Shown here piece after piece: positions 5,504 through 6,184 of a DNA stretch of 6,184 nucleotides. Source of the DNA: Bacteroidia bacterium (lineage in GTDB: Bacteria > Bacteroidota > Bacteroidia > Flavobacteriales > NORP286); assembly GCA_016763665.1 (NCBI GenBank), contig JAESTI010000130.1:1-6184 (forward strand), written 5' to 3'. The notes beneath the pieces were generated by a model. The model worked only from the letters and a program-made list of their open reading frames with translations, was not told the origin of the DNA and ran no database searches. Each line of letters begins with the position of its first letter. The first letter of the stretch is position 1. The translations under genes were made by a program, and so were the position numbers.

Positions 5504-6184
5504 ATGTCTTATTTATTTACATCTGAATCCGTATCTGAGGGGCATCCTGATAAGATTGCAGACCAGATTTCTGATGCTCTACTTGATGAGTTTTTAAAGA
5601 ATGATCCAAATTCAAAAGTAGCTTGTGAAACTTTAGTTACCACAGGACTAACCGTTTTAAGCGGTGAAGTGAAGAGTAACAGTGTAATAGATGCTCAAAG
5701 TGTTGCCAGGGAAGTAATCAGAAGAATTGGATACACCAAATCAGAATACATGTTTGATGCTGATTCGTGTGGTGTAATATCTGCTATTCATGAACAATCT
5801 GCTGATATCAGGCAAGGAGTTGAAGAAGGCACAGGTTTACATGAAGAACAAGGTGCAGGAGATCAGGGAATGATGTTTGGCTATGCCACAAAAGAAACTG
5901 AAGATTACATGCCTTTAGCTTTAGATCTAGCACATAAATTGTTGATCGAATTGGCTGCGATTAGAAGAGAAGGTAAAGACATGGCTTATCTAAGGCCAGA
6001 TTCAAAATCTCAGGTTACCATAGAATACAATGATGACCATCAACCCATTAGGATCGATACCATTGTTATTTCTACACAACATGATGATTTTGGAGAGGAA
6101 AAAGAAATGCTAAATCAGATTAAAAATGATGTAAAAACCATATTAGTTGAAAAATTAAAAGCCAAACAACCTGCACATATTCAA
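5504..6184 (+). CDS. metK: S-adenosylmethionine synthetase (methionine adenosyltransferase), N-terminal 227 codons
   Basis: MetK joins methionine and ATP to make S-adenosylmethionine, the main cellular methyl donor; it works as a cytoplasmic tetramer. The frame is open from ATG 5504 to the window edge without a stop: 227 codons of a family usually about 385-420 long, so the gene is cut by the window, not broken. The opening [19 protein letters not shown] (7-25) holds the family's His14, Asp16 and Lys17. [12 protein letters not shown] at 117-128 matches the first methionine adenosyltransferase signature. [13 protein letters not shown] at 163-175 is the conserved central-domain strand. The second, glycine-rich signature (GGGAFSGKD type) would lie beyond the edge. 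The start is the first ATG and gives the canonical N-terminus. It has its own promoter and diverges from the antiporter gene. A Shine-Dalgarno motif is weak (AATAAAG), as is usual in this phylum. Confidence 0.97.
   Translation, partial: MSYLFTSESVSEGHPDKIADQISDALLDEFLKNDPNSKVACETLVTTGLTVLSGEVKSNSVIDAQSVAREVIRRIGYTKSEYMFDADSCGVISAIHEQSADIRQGVEEGTGLHEEQGAGDQGMMFGYATKETEDYMPLALDLAHKLLIELAAIRREGKDMAYLRPDSKSQVTIEYNDDHQPIRIDTIVISTQHDDFGEEKEMLNQIKNDVKTILVEKLKAKQPAHIQ

Noticed and set aside
1..6184. CRISPR arrays, insertion sequences, tRNA/rRNA genes, toxin-antitoxin or phage-defence genes
   Set aside because: No spaced repeats, terminal inverted repeats, transposase or integrase motifs, tRNA cloverleaf or defence-type domains were seen on either strand. 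All large ORFs are housekeeping, transport or secreted proteins.

Overview
The window reads as a chromosomal housekeeping segment from a member of the Bacteroidota, most likely a Cytophagales-type marine or soil bacterium. Four things point there. The DNA is AT-rich. Two matches to the Bacteroidota -7 promoter element (TAnnTTTG) sit in front of prs and metK. The L25 protein has a long Glu/Gly/Lys-rich C-terminal tail. At the left edge a secreted protein begins what looks like an adhesin-type beta-sandwich domain, a style common in type IX secretion cargo. The phylum call is fairly safe; the order is inference.

Layout, left to right: (1) 1-458, minus, the N-terminal 152 codons of a secreted protein cut by the window edge. 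(2) 459-714, a non-coding or poorly coding gap with one weak 30-codon ORF. (3) 715-1278, minus, peptidyl-tRNA hydrolase (pth), apparently starting at TTG. (4) 1312-1348, a clear intrinsic terminator for the minus strand. (5) 1377-2123, minus, ribosomal protein L25/Ctc (rplY). (6) 2134-3090, minus, ribose-phosphate pyrophosphokinase (prs), 10 bp from rplY and with its own promoter. (7) 3271-5193, minus, a CPA2/Kef-type cation:proton antiporter with a C-terminal RCK module, apparently starting at TTG. (8) 5194-5503, a very AT-rich divergent intergenic region with a metK promoter. (9) 5504-6184, plus, the first 227 codons of S-adenosylmethionine synthetase (metK), cut by the window edge.

The prs-rplY-pth order is a conserved bacterial cluster (Bacillus prs-ctc-spoVC is the classic example). 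It links nucleotide precursor supply, 5S rRNA/ribosome assembly and recycling of stalled peptidyl-tRNA. Here prs and rplY look like one transcript, and the terminator separates pth. The antiporter and metK diverge from a shared spacer and have no obvious functional link.

I do not see a new multi-gene system here: no CRISPR, mobile element, toxin-antitoxin or phage-like structure. The points most worth a second look are the repetitive purine-rich L25 tail, the degenerate nucleotide-binding motif in the antiporter's RCK domain, the two TTG starts, and the unexplained 459-714 gap.
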